From assembly GCA_027314825.1 (NCBI GenBank), contig DAHVAB010000014.1, positions 1 through 15,887 on the forward strand: a stretch of 15,887 nt of DNA, given 5' to 3'. This stretch comes from Solirubrobacterales bacterium. GTDB lineage: Bacteria; Actinomycetota; Thermoleophilia; Solirubrobacterales; Solirubrobacteraceae. The position numbers and the translations under genes are program-made. Below, in pieces: positions 13,860 through 15,887 of the stretch; the stretch's first letter is position 1; every line of letters starts with the position of its first letter. The notes below the pieces were generated by a model, which saw only the letters and a list, made by a program, of their open reading frames with translations, did not search any database and was not told the origin of the DNA.

Positions 13860-15121
13860 GCGCGGACCGCCGGCTTGGACGATGCGGAGCTGCGCAGCAC
13901 GCTGGTCCGCACCTCGAGGTCGACGAGGCCGCCCATCGCGTTGGGGCCGGTGACCAGGAAGGAGAACGATCCGTCGACGCGATCCATCACATCGAGGCCG
14001 GTCCCGCGGTGGGCGAGCGTGATCAGCGGGCTGTAGCGACGGGGTGCGAGCACGTTCTCGAACGAGAAGCTGAACAGCGCGCTCTGCCCGGCGCGAAAGC
14101 GGCCGCTGCGCTCGTGATCGCGCGCGCTGGAGGCGACCAGGACGGCGACATGGTCGTCGTTGAGCACGTAGAGGCTCGCAACCGGGTGCTCCACGTCGAC
14201 GTTGAAGCTGACCAGCGCCTTGATGGTGATGCGGCGCCCCTGCGGCACGGTGGAGGCGCGCTTGCCGTGCTCGTCCTCGACCCACGCTTCGACGATCCTC
14301 GCCTCCCCCTCCTGCTCGCCTCCGTCCGCGCCCCCGTCGGAGCCGCTCGCGGCAGCGTCGCGGCCGAAGTTGATCTCCAGATAGCGGTCGGCGACATCGC
14401 TCGGCTCGCCCAGCATCACCGGCCGGCCCTTCTCGAGCAGCAGAGCGCGGTGGCAGAAGCGGTTCAGCGATCCCATGTCGTGGGTGACGAACACGATCGT
14501 GCGGCCCTCGTCGCGCAGCCGGTTGAAGACGTCGAAGCACTTCTGCTGGAAGGCGGCGTCGCCCACGGCGAGCACCTCGTCGACGAGCAGGATGTCGGCA
14601 TCGACCTGGATCGCCACCGAGAAGGCGAGCCGCACGTGCATCCCGGAGGAGTAGTTCTTCAGCTTCAGCGTCTCGAACTCGCGCAGCTCCGCGAAGTCGA
14701 TCACCGCGTCGTAGCGCGCTCTGGCCTCGCGCGGGGAGAGCCCCATCATGATTCCGTTGAGCACGACGTTGTCGCGCGCGGCGAGATCCTGGTTGAAGCC
14801 GACGCCCAGCTCGATGAAGGTCGAGAGCCTGCCGTCCACCCAGATGCTGCCGCCGTTGACGCCGTAGATGCCGGCCAGGCACTTCAGCAGCGTGCTCTTG
14901 CCGCTGCCGTTGCGCCCGACGATCCCGAAGAACTCGCCCCTCTGCACGTCGAAGGAGACGCCCTCCAGGGCCGGGAAGGTCTGGTAGCGGACGTGGCGCA
15001 GAGGGTGCAGCACCCTCTCCTTGAGCGTGTGGATGCGTTCCTCCGGGATCCTGAAGGTCTTCTCCACGTCGCGTGCTGCCAGCGCCGGTGAGGTGCCGGG
15101 CTCGGTCCGGAGCGGCGTCAT
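13856..15121 (-). CDS. wzt: ABC-2 type polysaccharide exporter, ATPase subunit with C-terminal Wzt domain
   Basis: 421 residues. The nucleotide-binding domain spans about 12-250: Walker A GRNGSGKST (69-77), Q-loop region near GVGFNQDLAARDNV (106-119), ABC signature YSSGMHVRLAFS (157-168), Walker B ILLVDE (177-182) and switch histidine H214. FKERVLHPLRHVR-like sequence before Walker A is typical of Wzt/TagH ATPases. An acidic, glycine-rich linker (about 255-273) leads to a C-terminal beta-rich domain (about 274-410) like the Wzt domain, which in Escherichia coli O8/O9a binds the modified end of the glycan. That places this exporter in the class that senses the finished polymer, though some Wzt C-domains have other roles. 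ATG 15121 has no ribosome site, and a TATCCT -10 box lies 9 bases upstream, so the message may have almost no leader. Confidence 0.92.
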   Translation of the reverse strand: MTPLRTEPGTSPALAARDVEKTFRIPEERIHTLKERVLHPLRHVRYQTFPALEGVSFDVQRGEFFGIVGRNGSGKSTLLKCLAGIYGVNGGSIWVDGRLSTFIELGVGFNQDLAARDNVVLNGIMMGLSPREARARYDAVIDFAELREFETLKLKNYSSGMHVRLAFSVAIQVDADILLVDEVLAVGDAAFQQKCFDVFNRLRDEGRTIVFVTHDMGSLNRFCHRALLLEKGRPVMLGEPSDVADRYLEINFGRDAAASGSDGGADGGEQEGEARIVEAWVEDEHGKRASTVPQGRRITIKALVSFNVDVEHPVASLYVLNDDHVAVLVASSARDHERSGRFRAGQSALFSFSFENVLAPRRYSPLITLAHRGTGLDVMDRVDGSFSFLVTGPNAMGGLVDLEVRTSVLRSSASSKPAVRA

Positions 15122-15130
15122 CGTCGCTAG

Positions 15131-15136
15131 AGGATA
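15131..15136 (-). promoter_or_regulatory. Candidate -10 box of the wzt-wzm promoter
   Basis: On the minus strand TATCCT lies 9 bases before the wzt ATG. It fits the TANNNT pattern, and a start 5-8 bases further would leave a leader of about 1-4 bases, matching the lack of a Shine-Dalgarno sequence. No good -35 is seen. Confidence 0.45.
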
Positions 15137-15159
15137 GATCCCGCGCTCCCCGGCGATGC

Positions 15160-15179
15160 GCGCCGCTCACGCGCGGCGC
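15160..15179 (-). terminator. GC hairpin between the GT4 gene and wzt (candidate terminator)
   Basis: Perfect 7-bp stem GCGCCGC/GCGGCGC around a 6-base loop. It lies downstream of the GT4 stop (15270) and upstream of the wzt -10 box, where a terminator would separate the two units. No T-run follows. The remaining spacer, 15180-15269, holds only a short CCG trinucleotide run (about 15238-15252). Confidence 0.35.
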
Positions 15180-15269
15180 ACTTCGTGGGGTCGCACGGGG
15201 ACCGCGTGCGGCATCCGGCCCCCGCGCACCACCGCGACCGCCGCCGCCGCCGATCGCGGATCGACCGGC

Positions 15270-15887
15270 TCAGCCGCGCCTGCCCATGCCCCGCCGCACG
15301 GCGCGGCCTGCGCGGCGCAGCGTGCGATATCCGGCGCCAGCCGAGCCGAACAGCAGCCGGCTGAGCGCCGGGCGCGCAGCGATCGCCAGCAGCATCCGCT
15401 GGAGATCCTCCGGCAGCGCTCCGCCCGGCTCGATCAGCGAAAGGCCGAAGCCGACCTTCGCGTTCAGCTCCTCGTAGGCGCGCTGGGCGTGCGCCCGCTC
15501 CCCGACGAGCCTTCTCACGAGCGCATCGTGGTCTGCGATCAGCGCCTGCTCGTGCTGGCGGGCCTCGTGCTCGGCGCTCGCGGCATCGCCGGCCACGGCG
15601 GCCGCGTCGCGCACCGGCATCGCGGCAGCCTCCTCGTAGATGGCGAGCATCGCCTCCGCGTTCCGTGCCCAGGTCAGCTCGGCGGCGGCCTCGGTGAGCA
15701 TCCGCAGGTGCCGCGAGCGGGCATCCGCGTCGACGAGCAGCTCATGCAGGCGCGCCGCGCTGGCCGCCGCGTCCCAGGGCACGATCGTCGCGGCGCCGGA
15801 CGGGACCACCTCCGCGAGCGATGCCTGCGGCGCGAACGCGCACGGCACGCCGAGCAGCGCCGACTCGAAGGGGACGAGGCCGAATCC
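15270..15887 (-). CDS. GT4 family glycosyltransferase, C-terminal part (5' end outside window)
   Basis: 205 residues, open to the right edge. The first residues visible (GFGLVPFESALLGVPCAF) are the second part of the retaining GT4 motif ExxxxxxxE, whose first glutamate lies just outside the window. AEVVPSGAATIVPWD and the following helices complete the usual C-terminal Rossmann domain. After WARNAEAMLAIYEEA, where most GT4 proteins end, about 120 further residues follow. They begin with a probable coiled coil rich in A, E, H and R (AEHEARQHEQALIADHDAL...RAYEEL) and end in a short hydrophobic stretch and a very basic tail (RTLRRAGRAVRRGMGRRG). The extension could anchor the enzyme to the membrane or to a partner. 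It lies 148 bases upstream of wzt on the same strand; a hairpin and a promoter-like box between them suggest separate transcripts. Confidence 0.85.
   Translation of the reverse strand, partial: GFGLVPFESALLGVPCAFAPQASLAEVVPSGAATIVPWDAAASAARLHELLVDADARSRHLRMLTEAAAELTWARNAEAMLAIYEEAAAMPVRDAAAVAGDAASAEHEARQHEQALIADHDALVRRLVGERAHAQRAYEELNAKVGFGLSLIEPGGALPEDLQRMLLAIAARPALSRLLFGSAGAGYRTLRRAGRAVRRGMGRRG

Overview
The window is uniformly GC-rich, uses GTG and TTG starts freely, and has two genes that look leaderless. This suggests a high-GC actinobacterium. The gene style would fit a Thermoleophilia/Solirubrobacterales-like lineage, but that placement is an inference and no marker gene is present. 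Most of the window is a cell-surface glycan locus, with a toxin-antitoxin module and other accessory pieces set into it. No rRNA, tRNA, CRISPR array, transposase or integrase was seen, and no stretch over 300 bases lacks a gene.

Layout. (1) 2-1018 (+): C-terminal part of an AAA ATPase with a DUF234 nuclease-like tail, cut by the left edge. (2) 1065-4175 (-): a block read right to left: GT4 glycosyltransferase, Gfo/Idh/MocA sugar-nucleotide oxidoreductase, a 5'-truncated PIN-like (DUF5615-type) remnant, and a class I methyltransferase. (3) 4176-4347: a divergent spacer with nine 9-bp tandem repeats and a strong -10 box. (4) 4348-4904 (+): a ribbon-helix-helix antitoxin and MazF toxin pair. (5) 5128-13009 (+): a five-gene glycan operon: polyprenol-phosphate-type GT2 with four C-terminal membrane segments, a 798-aa polytopic membrane protein (GT-C-like) with a large soluble tail, a second GT2, a GT2-GT4 two-domain protein, and a zinc-ribbon methyltransferase. 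(6) 12972-15887 (-): convergent ABC exporter Wzm/Wzt, preceded by the 3' part of another GT4 that runs off the right edge.

Working model, inferred. Cytoplasmic GT2 and GT4 enzymes build a glycan on a lipid carrier, and Wzm/Wzt exports it. The Wzt carries a C-terminal domain of the kind that recognises the finished chain. The Dpm-like GT2 would charge polyprenol phosphate with one sugar, and the multispanning protein would transfer that sugar to the glycan outside the membrane. The oxidoreductase would make a modified sugar nucleotide, and the methyltransferases would decorate or cap the chain.

The less ordinary features are the 9-bp minisatellite next to a leaderless mazEF promoter, the toxin-family remnant inside the glycan block, an exact 51-bp in-frame duplication at the N-terminus of the GT2-GT4 protein, a duplicated gene junction 80 bp apart before the second GT2, and the uncharacterised membrane protein.
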